A stretch of DNA of 47,999 nt from Stutzerimonas stutzeri (GTDB lineage: Bacteria > Pseudomonadota > Gammaproteobacteria > Pseudomonadales > Pseudomonadaceae): positions 1-47,999 of the forward strand of contig NZ_JAAMQZ010000035.1 of assembly GCF_013522825.1 (NCBI RefSeq), given 5' to 3'. Shown here one piece after another: positions 8,947 to 18,628 of the stretch (the first letter of the stretch is position 1; each line of letters begins with the position of its first letter). Position numbers and translations under genes: made by a program. The notes below the pieces were generated by a model. The model worked only from the letters and a program-made list of their open reading frames with translations, made no database searches and was not told the DNA's origin.

Positions 8947-9447
8947 ATGCGCTGGCTGTTAGCGATTTCCTGCCTCACCTTTGCCGTGCTGTCACATGCG
9001 ACAGCTGTACCGGCTCTGGACGGCGCCTTCATCGACAAGGTCCTGGTGGTCAAATCGGAACGCCAGCTGCATCTGATCAGCCGTGGCGTCACGCTGAAAA
9101 GCTATCGCGTCTCGCTGGGCAAGCAACCCGGTCCCAAGCAACGCGAAGGCGATCAGCGCACCCCTGAGGGACTCTACTGGATCGACTGGCGCAAGACCTC
9201 GGACAAGTTCAACCTGGCGATGCACATATCCTACCCGAACGCCAAAGACCTGGCCCGCGCCCGCGCCGAAGGCGCATCGCCGGGCAGCATGATCATGCTC
9301 CACGGCACGCCACTGGATGAGGAATATCCCGAGTGGTTCTTCCATACCCTCGACTGGACCGAAGGCTGCATCGCCCTGAAGAACGATGATATGCGTGAGG
9401 TGTGGAACCTGGTGAAAGACGGCACGCTGATCGAAATCAGACCGTAG
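8947..9447 (+). CDS. Secreted L,D-transpeptidase (YkuD domain)
   Basis: The 166-residue protein begins with a signal peptide (MRWLLAISCLTFAVLSHATA) and then carries one YkuD domain. The catalytic region reads IMLHGTPLDEEYPEWFFHTL and then DWTEGCIALKNDDM, with the active cysteine in EGC. L,D-transpeptidases make 3-3 peptidoglycan cross-links or attach lipoproteins in the periplasm; this short single-domain form could do either. A TAGAAT at 8859-8864 is a possible -10. The ATG at 8947 is preferred over a longer frame because it starts the signal peptide. Confidence 0.92.
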   Translation: MRWLLAISCLTFAVLSHATAVPALDGAFIDKVLVVKSERQLHLISRGVTLKSYRVSLGKQPGPKQREGDQRTPEGLYWIDWRKTSDKFNLAMHISYPNAKDLARARAEGASPGSMIMLHGTPLDEEYPEWFFHTLDWTEGCIALKNDDMREVWNLVKDGTLIEIRP

Positions 9448-9466
9448 GGCTGAATTCATTCGGCCA
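9447..9466. repeat. Short REP-like hairpin after the L,D-transpeptidase gene
   Basis: GGCTGAAT pairs with ATTCGGCC (9448-9455 with 9458-9465, one T-G wobble) across a two-base loop, starting at the last base of the stop codon. There is no T run, so it looks more like a REP hairpin than a terminator. The following ~110 bases before the NIF3-like gene contain only short GC-rich inverted pieces. Confidence 0.5.
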
Positions 9467-9577
9467 GGCATTGGTAAACGACCGAACAGGTTCGGCCCTC
9501 CAGAGCCAGGCCGTACGAGCCGAAGGCGCAATCCGGCAATCGATGCACGGAAGGGCCAAACGGAGTGGGCGCTGCGC

Positions 9578-9895
9578 CTAAAAGACCATATCCGACAAAC
9601 GCCAGACATCGAATGCCGGCGTTTCATAGGGGTGCGCCTGCTTGAGCGCCTTGACGCAGTCATGGATCAGTTCGTCGGCGACCACCAGCTCCACCCTCCA
9701 TTCCGAAACCAACTGCACCTGGTCCTCCTGGCCAAGAAACGGCTGGCTGCCTTCCAGAGGCCGATACTGGCCACGCCCGAGCACCTGCCAGCTGCAGCGA
9801 TCATAGTCGCCAATACGCCCGCCACCCGCGGCGAACACTGCATCCTTGACCTCTTCCAGATGGCTCTCCGGCACGTAGAAACAGAGCTTGTACAT
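9578..9895 (-). CDS. NIF3-like (YqfO C-terminal domain) protein
   Basis: The 105-residue protein matches the small domain inserted in YqfO/NIF3 proteins: MYKLCFYVPESHLEEVKDAV at the start, GGGRIGDYDRCSWQV, and KALKQAHPYETPAFDVWRLS at the end. In Pseudomonas this stand-alone form is often labelled NGG1-interacting factor 3 homologue; its biochemical role is unknown. The ATG at 9895 is preceded by GTGGAGAT. A longer frame upstream is rejected because it runs through the intergenic hairpins. It lies downstream of purL, past that gene's terminator. Confidence 0.85.
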   Translation of the reverse strand: MYKLCFYVPESHLEEVKDAVFAAGGGRIGDYDRCSWQVLGRGQYRPLEGSQPFLGQEDQVQLVSEWRVELVVADELIHDCVKALKQAHPYETPAFDVWRLSDMVF

Positions 9896-9965
9896 CAGTA
9901 TCTCCACAAGAAACTTCGAACGAGACGAAGCAGGCAGATCGCTCAAAAAAGCGCAAGTGTCCCAA

Positions 9966-9994
9966 AAGCAGACCCGGCATTTTCTGCCGGGGGT
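9966..9994 (-). terminator. Second terminator-like hairpin between purL and the NIF3-like gene
   Basis: On the minus strand GACCCCCGGCA pairs with TGCCGGGTC around a short A-rich loop and is followed by TGCTTTTGGG. It sits about 65 bases beyond the purL terminator, so it would end a short transcript starting in between, or act as a back-up terminator. Confidence 0.4.
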
Positions 9995-10057
9995 CAATGT
10001 TCGACGCTGCCGCAATCGCCGGGTTCAGCAACTGCAAGCTACCCGCTCGCAACCATG

Positions 10058-10094
10058 AAAAAGCCCGGAGCGCTTGCACGCTGCCGGGCTTTGC
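10058..10094 (-). terminator. purL: Rho-independent terminator of purL
   Basis: On the minus strand AAAGCCCGG pairs with CCGGGCTTT, with an inner GCG/GCG-rich part, and is followed by further Ts. It lies about 20 bases past the purL stop codon. Symmetrical A and T tracts mean it could work in both directions. Confidence 0.85.
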
Positions 10095-10112
10095 TTCAGC
10101 GGGGTGTCGACC

Positions 10113-13100
10113 TCAGTCCACCCAGACCCGCGCATTGCGGAACATGCGCATCCAGCCGCCGTCCTCCTGCCACTCATCAGGGCGCCAGGAGTTGGTCACG
10201 GCGCGGAATACCCGCTCCGGGTGCGGCATCATGATGGTCACACGACCGTCACGGTTGGTCAGGCCGGTGATTCCCAGCGGCGAGCCATTGGGGTTGGCCG
10301 GATAACGCTCGGTGACCTTGCCGTGGTTGTCCACGTAACGCAGGGCCACGGTGCCGGAGCGATCGGCGGCCTGCAGCGCCACGGCGCTGGAGAACTCGGC
10401 ATGCCCTTCGCCGTGGGCGATGGCGATCGGCAGGCGCGAACCGGCCATGCCCTGGAGGAGGATCGACGGCGATTCCTGCACCTGGACCATCGCCACACGC
10501 GCCTCGAACTGCTCCGAGCGGTTGCGCACGAAGTGCGGCCAGGACTCGCTGCCGGGCACCAGCTCGTGCAGGTTGCTCATCATCTGGCAGCCGTTGCATA
10601 CGCCGAGGGCGAAGCTGTCGCTGCGCTCGAAGAAGGCCTGGAAGCCATCTCGCGCACGGGCATTGAACAGGATCGACTTGGCCCAGCCCTCACCGGCACC
10701 GAGCACGTCGCCGTAGGAGAAACCGCCACAGGCCACCAGACCCTTGAAGTCTTCCAGGCTGATGCGTCCGGAGAGGATGTCGCTCATGTGTACGTCCACG
10801 GCAGCGAAGCCGGCGCGGTCGAACGCCGCCGCCATTTCCACCTGGCCGTTGACGCCCTGCTCGCGCAGCACCGCCACCTGCGGGCGCACGCCACGCTTGA
10901 TATAGGGCGCGGCGATATCCTGGTTGACGTCGAAGCTGAGCTTCGCGCTGAGGCCGGGATTGTCCTCTTCCAGCAGGGCATCGAACTCCTGGTCGGCACA
11001 GTCGACGTTGTCGCGCAGGCGCTGGATGCGGTAGCTGGTTTCGCTCCACTGCTGCTGCAGCAGGCGGCGGTCGCCACTGAAGACCTCGTTGCCGGCGAGC
11101 CGGATCGAGATGTAGCCGTTGTTGATCGGCTGGCCGATCACCGCGACACAATCGCCGAGGCCGGCGGCGCTGAACTGCGCCAGGACGATCTCGGTGTCGT
11201 CCTGACGCACCTGGATCACCGCGCCCAGCTCTTCGTTGAACAGCACGGCGGGCACTTCATCGGCATCGTCCAGCAGGCCGTCGAGATTCAGGTTCAATCC
11301 GCAGTGGCCGGCAAAAGCCATTTCCAGCACGGTGGTCAGCAGGCCGCCGTCGGAGCGGTCGTGGTAGGCCTGCAGCAGGCCATCGGCGTTCAAGCCCTGG
11401 ATCACCGCGAAGAACGCCTGCAGGTCTTCGGCATCGTCGACGTCCGGCGCCTGACGCCCGAGCTTGCCGTACACCTGAGCCAGGATCGAGCCACCCATGC
11501 GGTTCTGGCCACGGCCCAGGTCGATCAGGATCAGGTCGGTGGCGCCCTTGTCCAGGCGCAGCTGCGGCGTCAGGGTCTGGCGCACGTCGAGCACCGGCGC
11601 GAAGCCGGAGACGACCAGCGACATCGGCGAGGTGACGCTCTTCTCGGCGCCCTCCTCGTCCCAGCGGGTCTTCATCGACATCGAGTCCTTGCCCACCGGA
11701 ATGGTCAGGCCCAGCTGCGGGCAGAGCTCCATGCCGACTGCTCTGACCGTGTCGTACAGCCGCGCGTCTTCGCCCGGGTGGCCGGCGGCGGCCATCCAGT
11801 TGGCGGACAGCTTGATATCGGAGAGTTTTTCGATGCGCGCAGCAGCGAGGTTGGTCAGCGTCTCGCCGATGGCCATCCGTCCCGAGGCCGGGGCATCGAG
11901 CAGCGCCAGCGGGGTGCGCTCGCCCATGGCCATGGCTTCGCCGGTGTTGACGTCGTAGCTGGTGGTGGTCACGGCGCAGTCGGCCACCGGCACCTGCCAG
12001 GGTCCGACCATCTGGTCGCGCGCCACCATGCCGGTGATGCTGCGGTCGCCGATGGTGATCAGGAAGCTCTTGCTGGCCACCGCTGGATGGCGCAGCACGC
12101 GGGCGACGGCCTCATCCAGATAGACCGAGGCCGCGCTGAAATCATCGCCCAGCTCGGTTTCGCGGCTGGCGCTGCGGTGCATGCGCGGCGTCTTGCCGAG
12201 CAGCACGTTGAGCGGCATGTCCACCGGCGTGTTGCCGAAATGGCTGTCGGCGACGGTCAGATGCAACTCTTCGGTGGCCTCACCGACCACAGCGAAGGGG
12301 CAGCGCTCGCGCTCGCAGATGGCCTTGAAACGCTCGAAATCGCCAGCGTCCACCGAGAGCACGTAGCGCTCCTGGGACTCGTTGCACCAGATCTCGTGCG
12401 GCGCCATGCCGGGTTCGTCATTGGGAACATTGCGCAGCTCGAAACGACCGCCGCGACCAGCGTCGTTGACCAGCTCCGGGAAGGCGTTGGACAGGCCGCC
12501 GGCACCGACGTCGTGGATGAACTTGATCGGGTTCTGTTCGCCCAGCTGCCAGCAACGGTCGATCACTTCCTGGCAACGGCGCTCCATTTCCGGGTTGTCG
12601 CGCTGCACCGAGGCGAAATCCAGGTCCGCCGAGCTGGCGCCGGTGGCCATGGAGGACGCCGCGCCGCCACCCAGGCCGATCAGCATCGCCGGGCCGCCGA
12701 GCACGATCAGCTTGCCGCCGACCGAGATCTCGCCCTTCTGCACATGGTCTTCACGGATATTGCCCAGGCCACCGGCCAGCATGATCGGCTTGTGGTAGCC
12801 GCGCACCTCTTCGCCGCGCGGGGTTTCGATGCGCTGCTCGAAGGTCCGGAAATAGCCGGCCAGCGCTGGGCGACCGAATTCGTTGTTGAACGCCGCGCCG
12901 CCCAGCGGGCCTTCGATCATGATGTCCAGCGGGGTGACGATGCGCTCGGGCTTGCCGTAGGGCTTTTCCCAGGGCTGCACGAAATCCGGAATGTTCAGGT
13001 TGGAGACGGTGAAACCGGTCAGCCCGGCCTTAGGCTTGGAGCCGCGACCGGTGGCACCTTCGTCGCGGATCTCGCCGCCCGAACCAGTGGCCGCGCCGGG

Positions 13101-14009
13101 GAACGGCGCGATGGCGGTCGGATGGTTGTGGGTTTCCACCTTCATCAGGATGTGTACCGGCTGGCGGGTCGCCGCGTACTCGCCGGTCTCGGGATTGGGG
13201 TAGAAGCGCCCGGCCTCGTGGCCGACGATCACCGAGGCGTTGTCCTTGTAGGCCGAGAGCACGCCTTCGGAGTGCATCTGGTAGGTGTTCTTGATCATGC
13301 CGAACAGGGACTTGTCCTGGCTCTCGCCGTCTATGTCCCAGCTGGCGTTGAAAATCTTGTGCCGGCAATGCTCGGAGTTGGCCTGGGCGAACATCATCAG
13401 TTCGATGTCGTGGGGGTTGCGCCCCAGGCCGGTGAAGCTGGTCACCAGATAGTCGATCTCGTCATCGGCCAGCGCCAGGCCCAGCTCGATGTTGGCCTGC
13501 TCCAGCGCGGCGCGACCGCCGCCCAGTACGTCCACCGCGGTCAGCGGCTTGGGCTGGGCGTGGCTGAACAGGTTGGCGGCGTCTTCGAAGCGTTCGAGCA
13601 CCAGTTGGGTCATGCGGTCATGCAGCGCGGCGGCGATCAGTTGCGCATCGCCTTCGGACAGTTCGCCCTGCACGTAGAAGGCGATGCCGCGCTCCAGGCG
13701 CTGGATCTTGTCCAGACCGCAGTTATGGGCGATATCGCTGGCCTTGCTCGACCAGGGCGAGATGGTGCCGAAACGCGGCACCACCAGGAACAGCCGGCCC
13801 ATCGGCTCCTGCACGGGTACGCTCGGGCCGTATTTCAGCAATCGGTCAAGAACCTGCTGCTCATCTGCGTCCAGCGTGTCAGTTACTTCGGCGAAATGGG
13901 CAAACTCGGCATACAACCCGCTCACGGCGGAGACCTTCTCGGTCAGTTGTGTCAGGAGCTTGCCGTGACGGAAGGCGGAAAGAGCGGGAGCGCCGCGCAG
14001 AATCAACAT
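10113..14009 (-). CDS. purL: Phosphoribosylformylglycinamidine synthase (FGAM synthetase), large single-chain form
   Basis: The 1298-residue enzyme converts FGAR, glutamine and ATP to FGAM in purine synthesis. It has the full proteobacterial layout: N-terminal PurS-like part, tandem AIRS-type synthetase halves (with ALAGYFRTFEQRIETPRGEE and VLGGPAMLIGLGGGAASSMA) and a C-terminal class I glutaminase domain. The glutaminase nucleophile is in FALGVCNGCQMMS, and its histidine is in AIAHGEGHAEF. The start MLILRGAPALSAFRHGKLL is typical. A TAGAAT -10 lies 41 bases upstream. The opposite strand is also open over nearly this whole length, which is a codon-use artefact. Confidence 0.98.
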   Translation of the reverse strand: MLILRGAPALSAFRHGKLLTQLTEKVSAVSGLYAEFAHFAEVTDTLDADEQQVLDRLLKYGPSVPVQEPMGRLFLVVPRFGTISPWSSKASDIAHNCGLDKIQRLERGIAFYVQGELSEGDAQLIAAALHDRMTQLVLERFEDAANLFSHAQPKPLTAVDVLGGGRAALEQANIELGLALADDEIDYLVTSFTGLGRNPHDIELMMFAQANSEHCRHKIFNASWDIDGESQDKSLFGMIKNTYQMHSEGVLSAYKDNASVIVGHEAGRFYPNPETGEYAATRQPVHILMKVETHNHPTAIAPFPGAATGSGGEIRDEGATGRGSKPKAGLTGFTVSNLNIPDFVQPWEKPYGKPERIVTPLDIMIEGPLGGAAFNNEFGRPALAGYFRTFEQRIETPRGEEVRGYHKPIMLAGGLGNIREDHVQKGEISVGGKLIVLGGPAMLIGLGGGAASSMATGASSADLDFASVQRDNPEMERRCQEVIDRCWQLGEQNPIKFIHDVGAGGLSNAFPELVNDAGRGGRFELRNVPNDEPGMAPHEIWCNESQERYVLSVDAGDFERFKAICERERCPFAVVGEATEELHLTVADSHFGNTPVDMPLNVLLGKTPRMHRSASRETELGDDFSAASVYLDEAVARVLRHPAVASKSFLITIGDRSITGMVARDQMVGPWQVPVADCAVTTTSYDVNTGEAMAMGERTPLALLDAPASGRMAIGETLTNLAAARIEKLSDIKLSANWMAAAGHPGEDARLYDTVRAVGMELCPQLGLTIPVGKDSMSMKTRWDEEGAEKSVTSPMSLVVSGFAPVLDVRQTLTPQLRLDKGATDLILIDLGRGQNRMGGSILAQVYGKLGRQAPDVDDAEDLQAFFAVIQGLNADGLLQAYHDRSDGGLLTTVLEMAFAGHCGLNLNLDGLLDDADEVPAVLFNEELGAVIQVRQDDTEIVLAQFSAAGLGDCVAVIGQPINNGYISIRLAGNEVFSGDRRLLQQQWSETSYRIQRLRDNVDCADQEFDALLEEDNPGLSAKLSFDVNQDIAAPYIKRGVRPQVAVLREQGVNGQVEMAAAFDRAGFAAVDVHMSDILSGRISLEDFKGLVACGGFSYGDVLGAGEGWAKSILFNARARDGFQAFFERSDSFALGVCNGCQMMSNLHELVPGSESWPHFVRNRSEQFEARVAMVQVQESPSILLQGMAGSRLPIAIAHGEGHAEFSSAVALQAADRSGTVALRYVDNHGKVTERYPANPNGSPLGITGLTNRDGRVTIMMPHPERVFRAVTNSWRPDEWQEDGGWMRMFRNARVWVD

Positions 14010-14049
14010 CGTCGGAACAGCCTCGAAGAGGGGAGCAGTCGGGGCGCGT

Positions 14050-14055
14050 ATTCTA
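14050..14055 (-). promoter_or_regulatory. purL: Candidate -10 box for purL
   Basis: The minus strand reads TAGAAT (complement of 14050-14055), 41 bases before the purL ATG. A TTGACC lies only 12 bases upstream of it, which is too close for a standard -35, so this call is weak. No PurR-like palindrome was recognised. Confidence 0.33.
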
Positions 14056-14100
14056 GCCCATGACGGCGGTCAAGGGGCAGCCAGCGAGTTGCCGCCCACC

Positions 14101-14865
<765 letters not shown>

Positions 14866-14874
14866 GTACTTCTC

Positions 14875-15972
14875 CTAATGCCGATGGCCGGTGTCGAGCT
14901 TGCGCTCCAGATGCATGGAATAGCGCGACATGCCGAAACAGAACATCCAGTAGACCAGTGCTGCGAACACATAGCCTTCCGTGGACATGCCAAGCCAGGC
15001 CGGGTCGGCGGTAGCGCGCTTGATGCTGTTGAGGAAGTCGAACAGGCCGATGATGATCACCAGGCTGGTGTCCTTGAACAGCGCGATGAAGGTGTTGACG
15101 ATGCCGGGAATGACCATCTTCAGCGCCTGCGGCAGGATCACCAGGATCATGCTCCGCCAGTAGCCCAGCCCCATCGCCGCAGCCGCTTCGTACTGACCCC
15201 TGGGTATCGCCTGCAGGCCACCGCGCACCACTTCGGCGATATAGGCGGCCTCGAAGAAGATCACCATCAGCATGGCCCGCATCAGCTTGTCGAGGTTCAT
15301 CTGCTCGGGCAGGAACAGCGGCAGCATCACCGAGGACATGAACAGCACGGTGATCAGCGGCACGCCACGCCAGAACTCGATGAAGGTGACGCACAGCACG
15401 CGGATCGCCGGCATGTCCGAACGTCGCCCCAGCGCCAGCAGGATGCCCAGTGGCAAGGCACCGGCTATGCCCACGGCAGCGATCACGATGGTCAGCATCA
15501 GTCCGCCCCAGCGGGAGGTCGGCACCGTTTCCAGACCGAGGAAGCCGCCGTGCAGCAACCAGTAGGCCACGAGCGGATAGAGCAGCAGGTAGACGATGCC
15601 GTAACGCACCTTGTGCGGCATCCGCCGGAAGAACAGCGGCGCTGCGCCGAGTACCGCCAGCCAGGCGGCGGCGTCCACGCGCCAGCGCAATTCAGTCGGG
15701 TAAAAGCCGTACATGAACTGGCTGAAGCGCGTCTGCACGAACACCCAGCATGCGCCCTCCCGGCTGCAATCGGCCCGCGTTTCGCCGGTCCAGTCGGCCT
15801 TGATGATGGCCCAGTCGATGATCGGCGGCACGATCAGCCAGATCAGGTAGAGCCCCAGCAGAGTGAGCAGCGTGTTGAACCAGCTGGAGAACAGATTGCT
15901 GCGCAGCCAGCCGACCACGCCGATGTTGCGTGACGGGGCCGGCAGGTCAGGCTTGAAAGTATGAGTGGTCAT
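14875..15972 (-). CDS. aapM: General L-amino-acid ABC transporter, permease subunit
   Basis: The 365-residue integral membrane protein has about eight helices. The coupling segment for the ATPase is EAAYIAEVVRGGLQAIPRGQ followed by YEAAAAMGLGYWRSM, typical of polar-amino-acid permeases. Its long N-terminal region, with a periplasmic loop containing two cysteines (ADCSREGACW), fits the extended AapM type rather than the short HisM type. It pairs with AapQ. It follows aapQ after 10 bases and precedes aapP by 9. Confidence 0.93.
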   Translation of the reverse strand: MTTHTFKPDLPAPSRNIGVVGWLRSNLFSSWFNTLLTLLGLYLIWLIVPPIIDWAIIKADWTGETRADCSREGACWVFVQTRFSQFMYGFYPTELRWRVDAAAWLAVLGAAPLFFRRMPHKVRYGIVYLLLYPLVAYWLLHGGFLGLETVPTSRWGGLMLTIVIAAVGIAGALPLGILLALGRRSDMPAIRVLCVTFIEFWRGVPLITVLFMSSVMLPLFLPEQMNLDKLMRAMLMVIFFEAAYIAEVVRGGLQAIPRGQYEAAAAMGLGYWRSMILVILPQALKMVIPGIVNTFIALFKDTSLVIIIGLFDFLNSIKRATADPAWLGMSTEGYVFAALVYWMFCFGMSRYSMHLERKLDTGHRH

Positions 15973-15982
15973 GCGTGCGCCC

Positions 15983-17167
15983 TCACCGTTCGATCAGCGC
16001 GATGCGCTTGTTGTACCCGTTCATCAGCAGCGAAATGCTGATGCTGATGGCCAGGTACACGCTCATGGTGATGGCCATGGTTTCGATGGCCTGTCCGGTC
16101 TGGTTGAGCACCGTGCCGGCGAACAGCGAGACCATGTCCGGGTAGCCGATGGCAGCGGCCAGCGAAGAGTTCTTCGCCAGATTGAGGTACTGGCTGGTCA
16201 GTGGCGGAATGATCACGCGCAGCGCCTGCGGCACGATCACCAGCCGCAGCACCCGTCCCGGTCGCAACCCCAGGGATGCCGCCGCCTCGGTCTGGCCATG
16301 GCTCACCGACTGGATGCCGGCGCGCACGGTTTCGCCGATAAAGGCCGCCGTATAGATGGAAAGCGCCAGCACGATGGACACCAGCTCGGGAATCACCACC
16401 CAGCCGCCGCGAATATTGAAGCGCTGCAGTTCGGGAACCTCCCAGAGGAACGGCCCGCCGAACAGCAGCGAACCCAGCCAGGGAAGCCCGATAAACAGAG
16501 CGAGGCTGATCCAGAACACCGGAAAGGGCTGCCCGGTGGCATGCCGTCGGGCGCGCGCCCAGCGGTTGAGCAGGACGATGGCCGCCAGCGCCAGGAACAG
16601 CGCCATCCAGAACGGCCAGAAGCCCTCGCCCGCACTGGGCGCGGGCATCTGCACGCCGCGATTGTTGATGAAAATGACGTCCCACAGGCTCAGGCTGTTG
16701 CGCGGGCCGGGCAAGGGGCTGAGCACGGCGAAGTAGACGAAGAAGATCAGCAGCAGCGGCGGGATGTTGCGGAAGATCTCGATATAGACGGTGGCGATCT
16801 GACGGATCAGCCAGTTCGGCGACAGCCGTGCCACCCCCAGGGTGAAGCCGATAAGGGTCGCCAGGATGATGCCGATCACGCTGACCAGCAGCGTATTGAG
16901 CAGGCCGACCCAGAACACCCGACCGTACGTGTCGCTTTCGCTGTAGTCGATCAGGTGCTGCGGAATGCCGAAGCCGGCGGCATTATTGAGAAAGCCGAAG
17001 CCCGAATTGATGCCCCGGTGGGCCAGATTGGCCTGGGTGTTGTGGAACAGGAACCAGCCGATTGCGACGACGGTAATGACGGCGATGACCTGGAACAGCC
17101 AGGCACGCGCCTGCGGATCCCTGAGCAGCGAACCACGCGCTGCTCCCGATTTGGCGATGGTTCGCAT
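15983..17167 (-). CDS. aapQ: General L-amino-acid ABC transporter, permease subunit
   Basis: The 394-residue membrane protein carries the permease motif AAFIGETVRAGIQSVSHGQT followed by EAAASLGLRPGRVLR and VIVPQALRVIIPPL. As in AapQ proteins it has a large insertion between the first helices and the transport core. It follows aapJ after an 87-base gap that holds two stem-loops, a layout that usually lets the binding protein be made in excess of the membrane subunits. Confidence 0.93.
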   Translation of the reverse strand: MRTIAKSGAARGSLLRDPQARAWLFQVIAVITVVAIGWFLFHNTQANLAHRGINSGFGFLNNAAGFGIPQHLIDYSESDTYGRVFWVGLLNTLLVSVIGIILATLIGFTLGVARLSPNWLIRQIATVYIEIFRNIPPLLLIFFVYFAVLSPLPGPRNSLSLWDVIFINNRGVQMPAPSAGEGFWPFWMALFLALAAIVLLNRWARARRHATGQPFPVFWISLALFIGLPWLGSLLFGGPFLWEVPELQRFNIRGGWVVIPELVSIVLALSIYTAAFIGETVRAGIQSVSHGQTEAAASLGLRPGRVLRLVIVPQALRVIIPPLTSQYLNLAKNSSLAAAIGYPDMVSLFAGTVLNQTGQAIETMAITMSVYLAISISISLLMNGYNKRIALIER

Positions 17168-17185
17168 CAGGAAACCTCATACGGA

Positions 17186-17249
17186 GACGCTGGTACACAC
17201 TTACCGGCGTCGCTCGTCCTTGAAACAGGGCCTGCTCATGCCGGCCCTG
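17186..17249 (-). promoter_or_regulatory. Two stem-loops between aapJ and aapQ (mRNA stabiliser / attenuator)
   Basis: GACGCTGGT with ACCGGCGTC (17186-17194 with 17203-17211, one non-Watson-Crick pair) and CAGGGCC with GGCCCTG (17226-17232 with 17243-17249) form two hairpins downstream of the aapJ stop. Such structures after binding-protein genes commonly protect the upstream mRNA and reduce read-through. Neither is followed by a T run. Confidence 0.5.
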
Positions 17250-17254
17250 CTCGA

Positions 17255-18283
17255 TCAACGCACCGGCGGTGCGTACTGCAAACCTCCGTTGTTCCAGAGT
17301 GCATTCAGGCCGCGTTCGATTTTCAGCTCGCTGCCGGCACCGACGTTGCGCTCGAAGATCTCGCCGTAGTTGCCGACCTGCTTGACGATCTGCACCGCCC
17401 AGTCCTTCGGCAGCTTCAGATCCTTGCCGTATTCGCCCTCAGCGCCGAGCAGGCGTGCGACATCCGGGTTCTTGGTGTTTTTCGCGGTTTCCTCGACGTT
17501 CGCTGACGTCACGCCAAGTTCCTCGGCGTTGAGCATGGCGAACAGCGACCAGCGCACGATATCGAACCACTCCTCGTCGCCCTGGCGCACCGCCGGACCG
17601 AGCGGTTCCTTGGAGATGACTTCCGGCAGCACCACGTAGTCGTCCGGCTTGGCCAGCTTGATGCGCTGGGCATAGAGCTGGGACTGGTCGGAGGTGAGCA
17701 CGTCGCAACGACCGGACTCCAGCGACTTGGCGCTCTCGTCCGAGGTGTCGTAGGTGATGGGCGTGTACTTGAGGCTGTTGCTGCGGAAGTAGTCGGAAAG
17801 ATTCAGCTCGGTGGTGGTACCGGCCTGGATGCAGACAGTGGCGCCATCGAGCTCCTTGGCACTGGACACGCCAAGCTCCTTGTTCACCAAAAAACCCTGG
17901 CCGTCGTAGTAGGTCACGCCGGTGAAATTGAGCCCCATCGCCGCATCCCGCGAGCTGGTCCAGGTGGTGTTGCGCGACAGCACGTCGATCTCGCCGGACT
18001 GCAGCGCGGTAAAGCGCTCCTTGGCGGTCAGGGGACTGAACCTGACCTTGTCGGCATCACCGAATACCGCAGCCGCAACCGCGCGGCAGACGTCCACGTC
18101 GATTCCCTTGTACTGCCCCTTGGCATCGGCGTAGGAAAAGCCCGGTAGCCCATCGCTGATGCCGCACTGCACGAAACCCTTGCTCTTCACCGCATCCAGA
18201 GTCGCCCCTGCCTGCGCCTGGCCGCCAACACTCAACAGCATCGCGGCGCCCAGCACGGTCAGTGTGGATTTAGCCCTGATCAT
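17255..18283 (-). CDS. aapJ: General L-amino-acid ABC transporter, periplasmic binding protein
   Basis: The 342-residue protein starts with a signal peptide (MIRAKSTLTVLGAAMLLSVG, cleavage near AQAGA) and continues as a family 3 solute-binding protein: GFVQCGISDGLPGFSYADAK, GIDVDVCRAVAAAVFGDADK and TAKERFTALQSGEIDVLSRN. It binds amino acids in the periplasm and hands them to AapQM. The ATG at 18283 is chosen because GGAGG precedes it and the signal peptide begins there; an 88-residue upstream extension is non-coding in character. It is first in the operon. Confidence 0.95.
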   Translation of the reverse strand: MIRAKSTLTVLGAAMLLSVGGQAQAGATLDAVKSKGFVQCGISDGLPGFSYADAKGQYKGIDVDVCRAVAAAVFGDADKVRFSPLTAKERFTALQSGEIDVLSRNTTWTSSRDAAMGLNFTGVTYYDGQGFLVNKELGVSSAKELDGATVCIQAGTTTELNLSDYFRSNSLKYTPITYDTSDESAKSLESGRCDVLTSDQSQLYAQRIKLAKPDDYVVLPEVISKEPLGPAVRQGDEEWFDIVRWSLFAMLNAEELGVTSANVEETAKNTKNPDVARLLGAEGEYGKDLKLPKDWAVQIVKQVGNYGEIFERNVGAGSELKIERGLNALWNNGGLQYAPPVR

Positions 18284-18628
18284 CGAAACCTCCAGTTTGT
18301 TTTTATTCTGCGGGGTCGGGTCTTCCGGGGTGTCAATCAACTGAGTGACAGAAGAGCCTGACCTGAGTCTAGTCGCCGATGGCTGATCGGCAACCCTCCC
18401 GATACGCAAGTTCGCAGACGTGCGGTGGTATCGGCGCAGCAGCCGGAAAGGCATGAAGCAAGCGGCGTACCAGCCATGCCAAACACCCGGAATGCGGGCG
18501 CAGACTTCAGGGAAAGGCCAACAAGGGGTAATCTCGCCGCCTGCCACTGCAACCTCTTATTGCAACCTGCGAGCAACTTTTCCCGCCGTTCGCACCAGGC
18601 CGGTGCAGGCCATCAGACGGAGCCCCAC
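18284..18628. other. 345-base divergent gap between aapJ and the carboxylesterase gene
   Basis: The gap should hold promoters for both divergent genes. A good Shine-Dalgarno GGAGG precedes aapJ. A minus-strand TTGACA occurs near 18330, but no -10 stands at the right distance. I see no clear operator, small gene or repeat. Confidence 0.6.

Noticed and set aside
10074..14063. A plus-strand open frame of 1329 residues opposite purL
   Set aside because: It is the mirror frame of a highly conserved gene in GC-rich DNA. The sequence is rich in His, Gln, Val and Gly without domains and has no ribosome site; purL on the minus strand explains the region.
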